Shown: positions 17,320 through 25,953, counted from the stretch's first letter. The stretch is 64,000 nt of DNA from Lachnospiraceae bacterium (GCA_022792535.1 JAAWBG010000066.1:1-64000); one strand, 5' to 3'. Notes: a model not told the origin generated them from the letters alone. Numbers and translations: made by a program.

Positions 17320-18710
17320 TTTACCCCTTCTCTGGTGTCTTCCAGAACAATTCCTTTTTCCAAAAGAATCCCGCGTATCTCGTCTGCCCGGACAAAATTC
17401 TTCTCTTTTCTGGCCGCCTGGCGTTCTGCAATCAACTGTTCAATCTCTTCTTCTAAAATCTCTTCTTTTTTCTCCAAAATAATTCCCAGAATATCGCACA
17501 GTGTCTTCATTCTCTGGAAAAGCTTTTCTAAAAGCTCTTTGGAAGAAGTTCCCTTTGTATGGGTGTTGCTGTATTTTACCAGCTCAAACACTGCTGAAAT
17601 GCCATCCGCTGTGTTGAAATCATCGTCCATGGCTGTCTCAAACTTTGTGAGAAACACATCGCTTCCTTTTAAAATCTCTGTTTCCTCATCCGTCATCTGT
17701 TCCGTCTGGGTATTCTGCGCCAGATGTTTTAGATTTTCCGCTCCATTGCAGATCCTGTCCAGGCCATTTTTTGCCGCCTCCATCAGATCTGCGCTGAAGT
17801 TCAAGGGACTCCTGTAATGAGCGCTCAGCATGAAAAACCGCAGTACCTGCAGATCGTATTTCTCGCCAATCTCCCGGACCGTAAAAAAGTTTCCCAAAGA
17901 TTTTGACATCTTCTTATTATCAATATTCAAAAATCCATTATGGAGCCAGTACTTGGCAAAAATCTTTCCATTGCAGGCTTCACTTTGGGCAATCTCATTT
18001 TCATGATGAGGAAAGATTAGGTCCTCTCCTCCTGCATGGATATCAATCTCTTCGCCTAAATATTTTTTAGACATTACAGAACACTCGATATGCCATCCCG
18101 GCCTTCCCTGGCACCAGGGGGACTCCCAATAAGGCTCTCCTTCCTTTTTTGGCTTCCACAAAACAAAATCCAGAGAATCTTCCTTTTCTTCTCCCGCCAC
18201 TTTAATATCACGATGGCCTGCCTGGAGATCATCCAGATTCTTATGAGAGAGTTTTCCATATTCCTCAAATTTTCTGCTGCGGAAATATACCGTCCCGTCT
18301 GCCACTGGATAAGCAAACCCTTTTTCAATCAAAGTCCCGATCATCTCTAACATACCGTCAATTTCCTGAGTAGCCAGAGGATGGGTGGTAGCCGGCTTCA
18401 CATTCATGCTCTCCATATCCTTTTTGCACTCTGCAATATAGCGCTGAGAAATTTCCTGAGCTGTAACCCCTTCTTCCACTGCCTTTTTGATAATCTTGTC
18501 GTCCACATCTGTAAAGTTGGACACAAAATTCACTTCATATCCTTTGTATTCCATATATCGCCTCACCGTATCAAACACAATCATAGGCCTGGCATTTCCG
18601 ATATGGATCAAATTGTATACGGTAGGCCCGCACACATACATTTTTACCTTTCCCTCTTCCAATGGAATAAATTCTTCCTTCTGTTTGCTTAACGTATTGT
18701 ATACTTTCAT
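17304..18710 (-). CDS. cysS: Cysteinyl-tRNA synthetase
   Basis: This class I aminoacyl-tRNA synthetase has 468 residues, the usual length. The HIGH-type motif appears as HIGNARP (about 36-42), the KMSKS loop as KKMSKSLGN (about 266-274) and the zinc site as C27 (in CGPTVY) plus EC/HAGGEDLIFPHHENE (about 226-240). It charges tRNA-Cys with cysteine. The gene follows cysE, linking cysteine biosynthesis and use in one transcript. Confidence 0.96.
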   Translation of the reverse strand: MKVYNTLSKQKEEFIPLEEGKVKMYVCGPTVYNLIHIGNARPMIVFDTVRRYMEYKGYEVNFVSNFTDVDDKIIKKAVEEGVTAQEISQRYIAECKKDMESMNVKPATTHPLATQEIDGMLEMIGTLIEKGFAYPVADGTVYFRSRKFEEYGKLSHKNLDDLQAGHRDIKVAGEEKEDSLDFVLWKPKKEGEPYWESPWCQGRPGWHIECSVMSKKYLGEEIDIHAGGEDLIFPHHENEIAQSEACNGKIFAKYWLHNGFLNIDNKKMSKSLGNFFTVREIGEKYDLQVLRFFMLSAHYRSPLNFSADLMEAAKNGLDRICNGAENLKHLAQNTQTEQMTDEETEILKGSDVFLTKFETAMDDDFNTADGISAVFELVKYSNTHTKGTSSKELLEKLFQRMKTLCDILGIILEKKEEILEEEIEQLIAERQAARKEKNFVRADEIRGILLEKGIVLEDTREGVKWKKA

Positions 18711-18736
18711 ATCATTCCTCCTGTCTTTCTAACTAA

Positions 18737-19441
18737 TCACTGATCCTTTGAAGAATCGCTGACTCTATCATCGCCTTCTCTATTCCGCAATTCCCGAATC
18801 TCCTTTTCTAAATCTATGATTCTGTTGCAGAGAGCGGAATTTTCATGCTGTAATACAGTAATATCTTCCATCACAGGGTCCGGAAGGTGGATCTGATCCA
18901 TATCGCTTCTTGGAACCTTGATATTGTCCCGCTTTACAATCCTCCCCGGAACGCCTACTACGGTACAATTGGGAGGCACTTCCTCTAACACCACGCTTCC
19001 GGCGCCGATCTTACTGTTCTCTCCAATGGTAAAGGAACCAATAATCTTTGCTCCTGCACTGACCATCACATTATCGCACAAAGTAGGATGCCTTTTTCCT
19101 GTTTCCTTTCCGGTTCCCCCTAAAGTAACGCCCTGATACAAAGTCACATTGTCACCAATAATGGTCGTCTCACCGATGATCACGCCGCTTCCATGATCAA
19201 TGAAAAATCCTTTTCCAATTACTGCTCCCGGATGAATCTCAATCCCTGTCTTTCTGGCTGCCTTCTGAGATATTTTCCTTGCTCGGAAATAATGGCCTTT
19301 TAAATATTGTTTATGAGCTTTTCGATAGCTGATCATCACACGGAAGCTGGGATACAGCAACACTTCCATTGGAGACTTGATGGCTGGGTCCCGTTCCCGG
19401 ATTACCTCAAACTCTTCTTTGATATATTTCCAAAATCCCAT
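18737..19441 (-). CDS. cysE: Serine O-acetyltransferase
   Basis: The 234-residue protein is a left-handed beta-helix acetyltransferase with hexapeptide repeats from about residue 65 (IHPGAVIGKGFFIDHG). The catalytic HG-containing DHGSGVIIGETTIIGDNV and GKRHPTLCDNV motifs are present. It makes O-acetylserine from serine and acetyl-CoA, the precursor of cysteine. A charged coiled-coil-like tail (about 195-234) extends beyond the usual end. It is the first gene of the cysE-cysS-mrnC-rlmB transcript and has its own promoter and a hairpin leader. Confidence 0.93.
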   Translation of the reverse strand: MGFWKYIKEEFEVIRERDPAIKSPMEVLLYPSFRVMISYRKAHKQYLKGHYFRARKISQKAARKTGIEIHPGAVIGKGFFIDHGSGVIIGETTIIGDNVTLYQGVTLGGTGKETGKRHPTLCDNVMVSAGAKIIGSFTIGENSKIGAGSVVLEEVPPNCTVVGVPGRIVKRDNIKVPRSDMDQIHLPDPVMEDITVLQHENSALCNRIIDLEKEIRELRNREGDDRVSDSSKDQ

Positions 19442-19470
19442 TTTCCTGCCTGCTTTCCCTTCAAAAGAAA

Positions 19471-19513
19471 GCGGATAAATCCATCTCTTTTGGAGACGAA
19501 ATCATCCGCAGTC
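19471..19513 (-). promoter_or_regulatory. Hairpin in the cysE leader, possible attenuator
   Basis: Reading leftwards, GCGGAT pairs with ATCCGC, and an inner CGTCTC/GAGATG stem sits between them. TTTCTTTT follows. This resembles an intrinsic terminator 5' of cysE. No T-box motif or SAM-box core was recognised, so the controlling signal, if any, is unknown. Confidence 0.45.
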
Positions 19514-19539
19514 CCACTCTTTTTAACGCTTCTTATGTT

Positions 19540-19568
19540 AGTTTATGCAGAAAGCCTTGATTTGTCAA
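19540..19568 (-). promoter_or_regulatory. Promoter of the cysE operon
   Basis: TTGACA (19563-19568) and TAAACT (19540-19545) are separated by 17 bp and oriented towards cysE. Confidence 0.6.
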
Positions 19569-19632
19569 TAGCAAAACATTCAACCTCTGCATCTTATAAC
19601 TGCTAAATCCCAAATGAACCTTGCGATATGTA

Positions 19633-20238
19633 TTACTTATTTCTTACTTCCGTATCTATTGCATTCACTATCTTCTCAACATCATCTATAAAACTCTGCA
19701 CAATTTCTTTTGTAATATCTTTCACCCTCGCGTCGGTATGGGCTCGATCTGTTTGATGTGCAATAATATTTCTTCTGGTAAACAGTTCATTCAGACGCCT
19801 TTTAAATTTATCTTTCGTCTTCTCTGTTCCACCTCTTTGATAAAAAGCTCTTTCCGCTACATTTGACAGATTAATTCCTAACAAACGAAATTGATCTGTC
19901 ACTGATTCGTATGAAACCATTGTAATTGCCCGATAATGGCTATTGACATATTCCAGGAACCAATCAATATCCTCTCCTGCTTTCAATGCCACTTCTATCA
20001 TTTTCATATTTACCTGAAGATTCTCATATTTTTCTGTTCGTTCCCAATTTTCATCATAGATCTCACATAAACCATATTTCGTCAACTCATGCATGTAAAA
20101 ATCGAGAGCACTTGCCAAAAACACAATCTGTCCACGCCAGATATTTTCCCCTTCTGTGACCTTTCCTGATTCCATTAACCCATCTGCCACATGAAATTGT
20201 GCATTAACAGCATCAATTGTCTCTGCAAAATGCTTCAT
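19633..20238 (-). CDS. HEPN-domain RNase-like protein (RiboL-PSP-HEPN type), candidate defence effector
   Basis: The 201-residue, mostly helical protein carries a HEPN catalytic signature R-N-x3-H at R156-N157...H161 (RRNIIAH), with a second basic/His patch just after it (RAHTDAR). The N-terminal part (ENIWRGQIVFLASALDFYMHE) resembles the RiboL-PSP HEPN subfamily. HEPN proteins with this motif are typically metal-independent RNases acting as toxins or abortive-infection effectors. It is the last gene of an ATPase cassette, reached through a 4-bp overlap with a 31-codon mini-ORF. Base composition is AT-richer than the flanking housekeeping genes, suggesting acquisition. Activity is inferred, not shown. 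Confidence 0.72.
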   Translation of the reverse strand: MKHFAETIDAVNAQFHVADGLMESGKVTEGENIWRGQIVFLASALDFYMHELTKYGLCEIYDENWERTEKYENLQVNMKMIEVALKAGEDIDWFLEYVNSHYRAITMVSYESVTDQFRLLGINLSNVAERAFYQRGGTEKTKDKFKRRLNELFTRRNIIAHQTDRAHTDARVKDITKEIVQSFIDDVEKIVNAIDTEVRNK

Positions 20239-20330
20239 AATCTGGTCAATTCAAATCTAACAACCTCCGTCTGAAATTTATCCCGCGTATCTTCTTCTCG
20301 CTCCATCAGATCAAGATTTCTTTCTTCCAT
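20235..20330 (-). CDS. 31-codon mini-ORF between ATPase and HEPN genes
   Basis: This short frame (begins MEERNLDLMEREEDTRDKF, ends ELTRL) has an excellent RBS, AGGAGG, 7 nt before its ATG. Its TGA overlaps the ATG of the HEPN gene in an ATGA junction. It starts 17 bp after the ATPase stop. It is highly charged and probably helical. It could be a leader that couples HEPN translation, a tiny antitoxin-like regulator, or a frameshifted N-terminus of the HEPN protein. Confidence 0.5.
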   Translation of the reverse strand: MEERNLDLMEREEDTRDKFQTEVVRFELTRL

Positions 20331-20346
20331 ATGGCATCCTCCTATC

Positions 20347-21591
20347 TCAAAACGCTTGCTCCAATTTTTGGAAGAAACTCTGATTGAGCATAGGTATCGC
20401 ACCATATTTTCCAGATATATATCCTTTTTCTAAATTTTCAGATTTTCGCACATTCTTAATCTCAACAAGCGAATACAAATCTGTTGCCCGTTCCTCATTT
20501 AATTGCGTAAACCACACTTGATCCCTTCGAAATAATTCTGCGTCCAGCAAACTTGTATCGTGTGTTGAAAAAATCAACTGTGCAAAGGTCTCCTTTTTAT
20601 AACGCTGAAATAACTGCACAATCTGCGCAATAACAGACTCATGTAAACTTGACTCTAATTCATCACAAATAAGAATTTTTCCACTATTTAAAATATCTAA
20701 AATCGGACAGATCATTTGAAATAACCTCTTTATGCCATTTGATTCTTCCGTCATCAAGTCTACCTCAAATTTATCGTATACTATTTTCGCTTCTATTTTG
20801 TTTCCTTCCTGTCCTCCAATCAGATTTTTTAGTTCATCTGGCAAATGTAATTCCTGTGGTAAATCTGTCAACTTAATCTTTTCAAGTTTTACTTTTACAT
20901 CTTTAATTCCTGTTCCTAAAGCCTGCAGAATATCTACAAATATTTTTTTCGCTTCATTATTATTCTGCATTAAATTCACAGAATACTCCGTCCAATTATT
21001 AACCTCTGGACGATATATAACTATATCCTGCTTGAAAAACATAAAAGCATCTTCAATCTCTTTTACATTACTATAATTAGCGGCACAAGACAAAAATAAT
21101 CTGTTTTCTTTCAATATACTGATACTTATATCAAACATTTTTTTATATCTGTCCCCTGCCTTAATTTCCATTCCATTACGTTCAAAAATTTTTACTTGTC
21201 TTCCTTTGGGAAAATAATACAGATATTCCTCTTGTATTAAATTTTTCTTTACAGAAAAGCCATATGCATATCTTATCTCATTCTTTACAAATTGTATACT
21301 GTATTCGCTTGGAGTTTCCTCTGTGCATAATTTATGAGGCGCCTGAAATACTTCCTGTCCTGGCTGATAATTAATACTGCTGCTAACCAATCTGCTCATA
21401 AAAGATATTGCATTAATAAAATTACTTTTTCCTGATCCATTTGCTCCATATATGATCGCAGAACGTAAAATTCTAAAATTTCCATATTCTTTTAAAAGTT
21501 CCTCAAATGTATGATCACTTCCTGCAATCATAGAAAAATTGATTTTCTCCTTGATTGATCTATGGTTTGAACAATGAAACTCCAACAACAT
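20347..21591 (-). CDS. AAA/ABC-type ATPase, RloA/AbiLi-like
   Basis: The 414-residue SMC/ABC-like ATPase has Walker A GANGSGKSN (49-57), a signature-like region TEESNGIKRL (281-290), Walker B KILICDELESSLH (305-317) and a switch histidine FSTHDTS (341-347). The C-terminal GKYGAIPML is typical of the ATP-binding proteins of RloA/AbiLi type that accompany phage-defence effectors. The usual partner is RloB; here the neighbour is a HEPN protein. It has its own consensus promoter and a GAGGTG RBS. It lies between conserved cysE and GNAT genes, consistent with insertion into a core region. Confidence 0.82.
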   Translation of the reverse strand: MLLEFHCSNHRSIKEKINFSMIAGSDHTFEELLKEYGNFRILRSAIIYGANGSGKSNFINAISFMSRLVSSSINYQPGQEVFQAPHKLCTEETPSEYSIQFVKNEIRYAYGFSVKKNLIQEEYLYYFPKGRQVKIFERNGMEIKAGDRYKKMFDISISILKENRLFLSCAANYSNVKEIEDAFMFFKQDIVIYRPEVNNWTEYSVNLMQNNNEAKKIFVDILQALGTGIKDVKVKLEKIKLTDLPQELHLPDELKNLIGGQEGNKIEAKIVYDKFEVDLMTEESNGIKRLFQMICPILDILNSGKILICDELESSLHESVIAQIVQLFQRYKKETFAQLIFSTHDTSLLDAELFRRDQVWFTQLNEERATDLYSLVEIKNVRKSENLEKGYISGKYGAIPMLNQSFFQKLEQAF

Positions 21592-21617
21592 TTTTTACAC
21601 CTCTTCCCTGCCTACAT

Positions 21618-21646
21618 ATATTACCCATTCAAGGATATTTTGTCAA
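21618..21646 (-). promoter_or_regulatory. Promoter of the ATPase-HEPN cassette
   Basis: TTGACA (21641-21646) and TAATAT (21618-21623) are separated by 17 bp, about 27 nt before the ATPase start codon. The rest of 21647-21912 is AT-rich with no gene; a short hydrophobic plus-strand frame there was not accepted. Confidence 0.75.
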
Positions 21647-21912
21647 TCATATTGCATGATTTATGCAAATTCTGCTTTTAAAAGATCTATTTTATAGTTT
21701 TTAATATCATTATATATTTATAATAATGACTTTCTTAAATATTCCAATCTATAAATAGAAGCTGTTGCAAAATATAAGAATTCTATCACATACAGCAATA
21801 ATATCACCAATCTTTATACCATATGTTGGAAGCATCTTATATTACGCCAGTCTTCCCCTTGTTGTAATTATTTCCTTTTCTCTTGCTCATTTCAAGCTCT
21901 TTCTCACAAGTT

Positions 21913-23001
21913 TCACACCCACTCATTCAAAAACACGGTGGTATCATCCAGCAGCAGTTCCGCCAGCTCTGCGATTGTAAGTTCCTGACACCTGTCCCCT
22001 CTTTCTTCCGAAATTCTCTCAATCCGTCCTCCTTCTTCTCCTATCTCCATTCGATAGCAGCCGCAATTGGATGAAATCAGATCATCTCTCACCTTCACGC
22101 AAAGAGAATGTCTCTCACTGCTTTTTAAGATTGGTAAAAAGGAGGCGAGATCTGTAATACGCGCCATCATCTGAGATTCGCCAAAAGAGATTGCACAGCC
22201 TGGCAGAGCAATCTCGCAAAGGGCCTTTTTTTGCTCCAGCTCAGGCTCAGACGCCAGCAGCAGCTCTTTTATCTCCGCTATGGGTTTCTCTCCCTTTTTT
22301 TCCGCCTCTTCTGTTCCATAGACAAGGATTCCCTGAATGTTTTCTTCTGACTTCAGCAATAAAACATTTCCATGTTCTGCCCTTGTCTCCGCCAGCAGAC
22401 GTTGGTAATAATATACATCGCGTTTTACAAAAATCTGATATCTTTTTCCCAACAACTGATTGGCAAATTCCGCCATCTTCCCAAACTCTTCCGGCCGCGC
22501 CTGTTTCCATTCCAAACTGTCTCCTGTCCCCTCTGCCTCAAAAATCCCTGGGCCTGCCTCCGCCGCTTTTAGCAAAGGCTGTCCTGTTTCTCTCCGACGG
22601 TTCTCAGAACCCTGTTGGGGAAAAAACACAAATCCCTGCCCTGTATAATAGGCCGGATCGGCAGGCAGCAAAAACGTAAATGGAACACTTTTCTTTGACA
22701 GATCCTGCAGCGCCTGCTTCATCACCCGTCCCATTTTCCCCTGTCTGCGGCAGCCAGGGTCTGTGGCCACCGCCACAAGATAAGGAACGTTCCGTACATG
22801 GCCATTGATCCAGAGATCATAAAAATTCAGGTGTATCATCACCTGCAGCTTTTGATCTCCCATGACCAAAATCTCATTTTCTTTTATCTTCCACTCATAA
22901 TAATAATCTACAAATTCTGTAGAATCTTCTGGAAAACTATTCTCATATAACTCTCTGGTTCTCTGTTTTTCCTGCTGCTTTAGATAATAGATTTCTTCCA
23001 T
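21913..23001 (-). CDS. GNAT-family acetyltransferase, Eis-like
   Basis: The 362-residue protein has an N-terminal GNAT domain with the acetyl-CoA loop VAVATDPGCRRQGKMGRVMKQ (about 78-98), a second GNAT-like half, and a C-terminal SCP2-like domain ending in a LAELLLDD stretch. This order fits the Eis/Acetyltransf_9 family, which acetylates amines, including aminoglycosides in some members. No substrate can be deduced. It is first in a leftward series with ispF, apt and glf on the same strand. Confidence 0.78.
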   Translation of the reverse strand: MEEIYYLKQQEKQRTRELYENSFPEDSTEFVDYYYEWKIKENEILVMGDQKLQVMIHLNFYDLWINGHVRNVPYLVAVATDPGCRRQGKMGRVMKQALQDLSKKSVPFTFLLPADPAYYTGQGFVFFPQQGSENRRRETGQPLLKAAEAGPGIFEAEGTGDSLEWKQARPEEFGKMAEFANQLLGKRYQIFVKRDVYYYQRLLAETRAEHGNVLLLKSEENIQGILVYGTEEAEKKGEKPIAEIKELLLASEPELEQKKALCEIALPGCAISFGESQMMARITDLASFLPILKSSERHSLCVKVRDDLISSNCGCYRMEIGEEGGRIERISEERGDRCQELTIAELAELLLDDTTVFLNEWV

Positions 23002-23019
23002 TGTTCTGCTCCATCTGCT

Positions 23020-23568
23020 TTATTCCCCTTGTTCTCCTCTATGGGGACAGCTGCAACAGGATTGCCCGCTGTCATAAGCGGATCTGCTTCCCTCATACAG
23101 ACCGGTAAGGGCGCAGACAGCCTGAGCGGAAATTCCTTCTTCTCTTCCGGTAAAGCCCAGATGTTCTTCTGTAGTGGCCTTGATATTCACCTGATTCCTG
23201 GCAATCTTCAGCACCTGCGCCACATTTTCCTCCATCTGCTGAATATAAGGACGCAGCTTCGGTTTCTGCGCAATAATGGTAGCGTCAATATTTTCTATTA
23301 CATATCCTTCCTGTTCCAGCAGCTTTCCCACATGTTCTAAAAGTTTTAAACTAGAGATTCCCCGATATGCTTCCTCTGTATCTGGAAAATGTTTCCCAAT
23401 GTCTCCAAGGGCTGCTGCTCCCAGCAATGCATCCATAATTCCATGAACCACTACATCTGCATCTGAATGTCCCTCCAGCCCCAGAGTATGAGGTATTTCT
23501 ACCCCTCCCAGGATCAATTTTCTTCCCTCTGTCAGCCTATGCACATCGTAACCAATTCCAACTCTCAT
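23020..23568 (-). CDS. ispF: 2-C-methyl-D-erythritol 2,4-cyclodiphosphate synthase with Cys-rich tail
   Basis: This MEP-pathway enzyme converts CDP-ME-2-phosphate to MEcPP. Conserved residues are GYDVHRL (metal ligands Asp and His, near residues 8-14), [18 protein letters not shown] (metal His) and [16 protein letters not shown] at the end of the usual 157-residue fold. About 25 extra residues follow, with C-C-x-C (SCCSCPHRG), which is not part of the family. I prefer the second ATG (23568) because GAGGG is spaced 6 nt from it. Confidence 0.93.
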   Translation of the reverse strand: MRVGIGYDVHRLTEGRKLILGGVEIPHTLGLEGHSDADVVVHGIMDALLGAAALGDIGKHFPDTEEAYRGISSLKLLEHVGKLLEQEGYVIENIDATIIAQKPKLRPYIQQMEENVAQVLKIARNQVNIKATTEEHLGFTGREEGISAQAVCALTGLYEGSRSAYDSGQSCCSCPHRGEQGE

Positions 23569-23585
23569 CTGCATCCCTCTTATTT

Positions 23586-24110
23586 TTATTTTCCTTCATA
23601 TGTAATGAGGCTCTCCACATCATAGCCAGACAGTTTTTCTCTTCCCTTCAACCCTGCCAGTTCCATTACAAAACAGATCTTTACCACTTGTCCGCCCAGT
23701 TGTTCAATCAACCCAATAATGGCCTCTATAGTTCCCCCTGTTGCAATCAAATCATCAATGATCACTACTTTCTGACCGGGCTTGATCGCGTCTTTATGCA
23801 TCTCGATCACTGCGCTTCCATATTCCAGATAATACTTTGCTTCTATGGTCTCACAGGGTAATTTTCCTTTTTTACGTACAGGAACAAAACTCTTATGAGC
23901 TTCATAAGCTACCGGAACCCCAAAAATAAATCCTCTGGATTCTGGTCCTACCACCACATCATATTCCACTCCCTCCAAAGACTCCATCAACCCATCAATG
24001 GCAAGATGCAGTCCATCTGCATCCTGCAAAATGCTGGTAACATCACGAAAAATAATTCCTGGTTCTGGAAAATCCGGGATACTTCTCACATAATCTTCTA
24101 ACTTCTTCAT
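23586..24110 (-). CDS. apt: Adenine phosphoribosyltransferase
   Basis: The 174-residue type I PRTase salvages adenine to AMP. The PRPP-binding loop [16 protein letters not shown] (about 120-135) and the N-terminal [15 protein letters not shown] (about 10-24) are diagnostic. The start is the ATG at 24110, with a GGGAGG RBS. A longer open frame extends 74 codons upstream, but it overlaps glf and is not homologous. Confidence 0.96.
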   Translation of the reverse strand: MKKLEDYVRSIPDFPEPGIIFRDVTSILQDADGLHLAIDGLMESLEGVEYDVVVGPESRGFIFGVPVAYEAHKSFVPVRKKGKLPCETIEAKYYLEYGSAVIEMHKDAIKPGQKVVIIDDLIATGGTIEAIIGLIEQLGGQVVKICFVMELAGLKGREKLSGYDVESLITYEGK

Positions 24111-24171
24111 CTTTGTATTCCTCCCATTTTTCTTTTGATTATGATACGATAAAAATTTGCGGAACCTTCCA

Positions 24172-25278
24172 TCATACGGAAAGACTTTTTCTGGCACACC
24201 AAAGAGCGGCTTCCACCGTATCATCCATGTCATAATATTTATATTGCCCAAGTCTTCCGCCGAAAATGATATTTCCCTCTTTTTGGGCGCGCTCCTCATA
24301 TTTTGCATATAAGGCAGCGTTTTTCTCATCATTCATAGGATAGTATGGCTCGTCCCCCGGATTCCATACCTTCGGATATTCTCTGGTAATCACTGTCTTG
24401 GGCTGTGTCCCATATTCAAAATGTTTATGTTCAATCATTCTGGTATAGGGAATCTCATACTCTGTATAGTTTACCACCGCATTTCCCTGATAATTCTCAA
24501 TCTCCAATACTTCTGTCTCAAATTTCAGAGAACGATATTCCAATGCTCCAAAACAATAGGAAAAATATTCGTCGATCATTCCTGTATAGACAATTGTTTC
24601 CGCCAATGTTTCATATTCTTCCTTTTTCTCCAAAAAATTCTCATTCAGGCGGACCTCTGTTCCCTCTAACATCTTTTCTACCATCTTGGTATAGCCGCCT
24701 ATGGGAATTCCCTGGTAATTATCATTAAAATAATTATTATCGTAAGTAAAACGCACCGGAAGACGCTTGATAATAAAAGCCGGAAGCTCTGTGGCCCGTC
24801 TGCCCCACTGTTTTTCCGTGTAGCCTTTCACCAGTCTGGTATACACGTCAATTCCTACCAGATTGATGGCCTGCTCTTCCAGATTTTTTGGATGTTCCAC
24901 ACTAAAAGCCTGTTTCTGCTCTTCAATTTTTGCCTTGGCCTCTGCAGGAGTCACCACTCCCCACAATTTATGAAAAGTATTCATATTAAAAGGCATATTA
25001 TAGATCTCGCCTTTATAATTTGCCACTGGCGCGTTGGTGTAGCGGTTAAATTCTGCAAACTGGTTCACATATTCCCATACCTCTTTATTGGAAGTATGGA
25101 AAATATGGGCTCCATATTCATGCACCTGAATTCCTTCCAGCTCCTTTGTATAAATATTTCCTGCAATATGATCCCTTTTCTCTATCACAAGACATTTCTT
25201 TCCAGCCTTCTTTGCCTCCTGGGCAAATACTGCCCCGAACAGTCCTGCCCCTACGATCAGATAATCATATTTTTTCAT
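24172..25278 (-). CDS. glf: UDP-galactopyranose mutase
   Basis: The 368-residue flavoprotein interconverts UDP-galactopyranose and UDP-galactofuranose for cell-surface glycans. It begins with an FAD Rossmann motif, IVGAGLFGAVFAQEAKKAG (about 7-25). It also has the conserved EYGAHIFHTSN, TEKQWGR and GRLGQYKYYDMD stretches. A GAGGAA RBS precedes the ATG. Galf capability fits the other surface-polysaccharide genes at 45.8-53.5 kb, though the two loci are not adjacent. Confidence 0.95.
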   Translation of the reverse strand: MKKYDYLIVGAGLFGAVFAQEAKKAGKKCLVIEKRDHIAGNIYTKELEGIQVHEYGAHIFHTSNKEVWEYVNQFAEFNRYTNAPVANYKGEIYNMPFNMNTFHKLWGVVTPAEAKAKIEEQKQAFSVEHPKNLEEQAINLVGIDVYTRLVKGYTEKQWGRRATELPAFIIKRLPVRFTYDNNYFNDNYQGIPIGGYTKMVEKMLEGTEVRLNENFLEKKEEYETLAETIVYTGMIDEYFSYCFGALEYRSLKFETEVLEIENYQGNAVVNYTEYEIPYTRMIEHKHFEYGTQPKTVITREYPKVWNPGDEPYYPMNDEKNAALYAKYEERAQKEGNIIFGGRLGQYKYYDMDDTVEAALWCARKSLSV

Positions 25279-25422
25279 TTGAGTTCCTCATGCCTTTCTC
25301 ACTGCTGTTTTCCTGTTTCCATATACGTTTAGTATAGTATAACCACTTTATTTATACAAGAGATTTTTATGTAACCTTTCAGCAGCGCATATCTGCAAAA
25401 TACGTTCCATACCTGCCCCTTA

Positions 25423-25450
25423 TGGGCGCTTTTGACACTCTAATCTTATA
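25423..25450. repeat. Family A palindromic repeat, half copy
   Basis: It reads GGGCGCTTTTGACACTCTAATCTTATA-like sequence, the right arm of the family A palindrome plus its TTATA tail. It lies in the glf to tRNA-Val gap, where no gene was seen. Confidence 0.55.
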
Positions 25451-25476
25451 AATATAAAATTTTTCCAAAAAAACTA

Positions 25477-25506
25477 TTGACTTTTATTTCAAAATAGTAG
25501 TATAAT
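25477..25506 (+). promoter_or_regulatory. Promoter of the tRNA-Val-tRNA-Met unit
   Basis: TTGACT (25477-25482) and TATAAT (25501-25506) are separated by 18 bp, 56 nt upstream of tRNA-Val. Confidence 0.75.
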
Positions 25507-25562
25507 GGTCAAGCAGTCGACAAGAAAAGAACTTATAACTGTTGAATGCAAGCGATAACCAT

Positions 25563-25635
25563 GGGATCTTAGCTCAGCTGGGAGAGCATCTGCCTTACAA
25601 GCAGAGGGTCACAGGTTCGAGCCCTGTAGGTCCCA
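25563..25635 (+). tRNA. tRNA-Val (anticodon TAC)
   Basis: Acceptor arms GGGATCT and AGGTCCC pair. The anticodon arm TCTGC/GCAGA encloses CTTACAA (TAC). The T-arm contains GGTTCGAGCCC. The gene has 73 nt and encodes no CCA. Confidence 0.95.
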
Positions 25636-25661
25636 TTTTAATGGAATTATATATGTATTAT

Positions 25662-25735
25662 GGCGGAATAGCTCAGTTGGCGAGAGCACACGGTTCATAC
25701 CCGTGGTGTCGGGGGTTCAAATCCCTCTTCCGCTA
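25662..25735 (+). tRNA. tRNA with CAT anticodon (elongator Met most likely)
   Basis: The acceptor arms are GGCGGAA and TTCCGCT. The anticodon arm CACGG/CCGTG encloses TTCATAC, reading CAT. It lacks the initiator's three GC pairs in the anticodon stem, so elongator Met is favoured. An Ile2 tRNA (lysidine) cannot be excluded by eye. Confidence 0.88.
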
Positions 25736-25744
25736 TTTTTTATA

Positions 25745-25776
25745 TCCTGAAAGTTTTCTGCTTTCAGGATTTTTTC
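25745..25776 (+). terminator. Terminator of the tRNA unit
   Basis: TCCTGAAAG and CTTTCAGGA form a 9-bp stem with a 7-nt loop, followed by six Ts. Confidence 0.88.
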
Positions 25777-25785
25777 ATCTTATAG

Positions 25786-25834
25786 GATTCGGGTGTCAAA
25801 AGCACCTTTGGCGCACCCTTTTGACACCCGAATC
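25786..25834. repeat. Family A palindromic repeat, near-complete copy
   Basis: The 17-bp perfect arms GATTCGGGTGTCAAAAG (25786-25802) and CTTTTGACACCCGAATC (25818-25834) enclose a 15-nt loop and are followed by TTATAGG. It sits directly behind a tRNA terminator. Confidence 0.8.
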
Positions 25835-25953
25835 TTATAGGAAAGACCTTGTCACGTTGAAGCGTAAAAGCGACTTTCCTACTAGAAGAAAATATAGAGA
25901 TGCGTACGCAAATGCAAAGGAAATATGTCCCAAAAGCAACCTATTTGCGGCGC

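Noticed and set aside
21765-21980. A 71-codon hydrophobic plus-strand frame upstream of the ATPase
   Set aside because: No RBS, overlaps the GNAT gene antisense, no family recognised; probably chance in AT-rich DNA.
24111-24332. Longer N-terminus for adenine phosphoribosyltransferase
   Set aside because: The extra 74 residues overlap glf and do not fit the family; GGGAGG marks the internal ATG.
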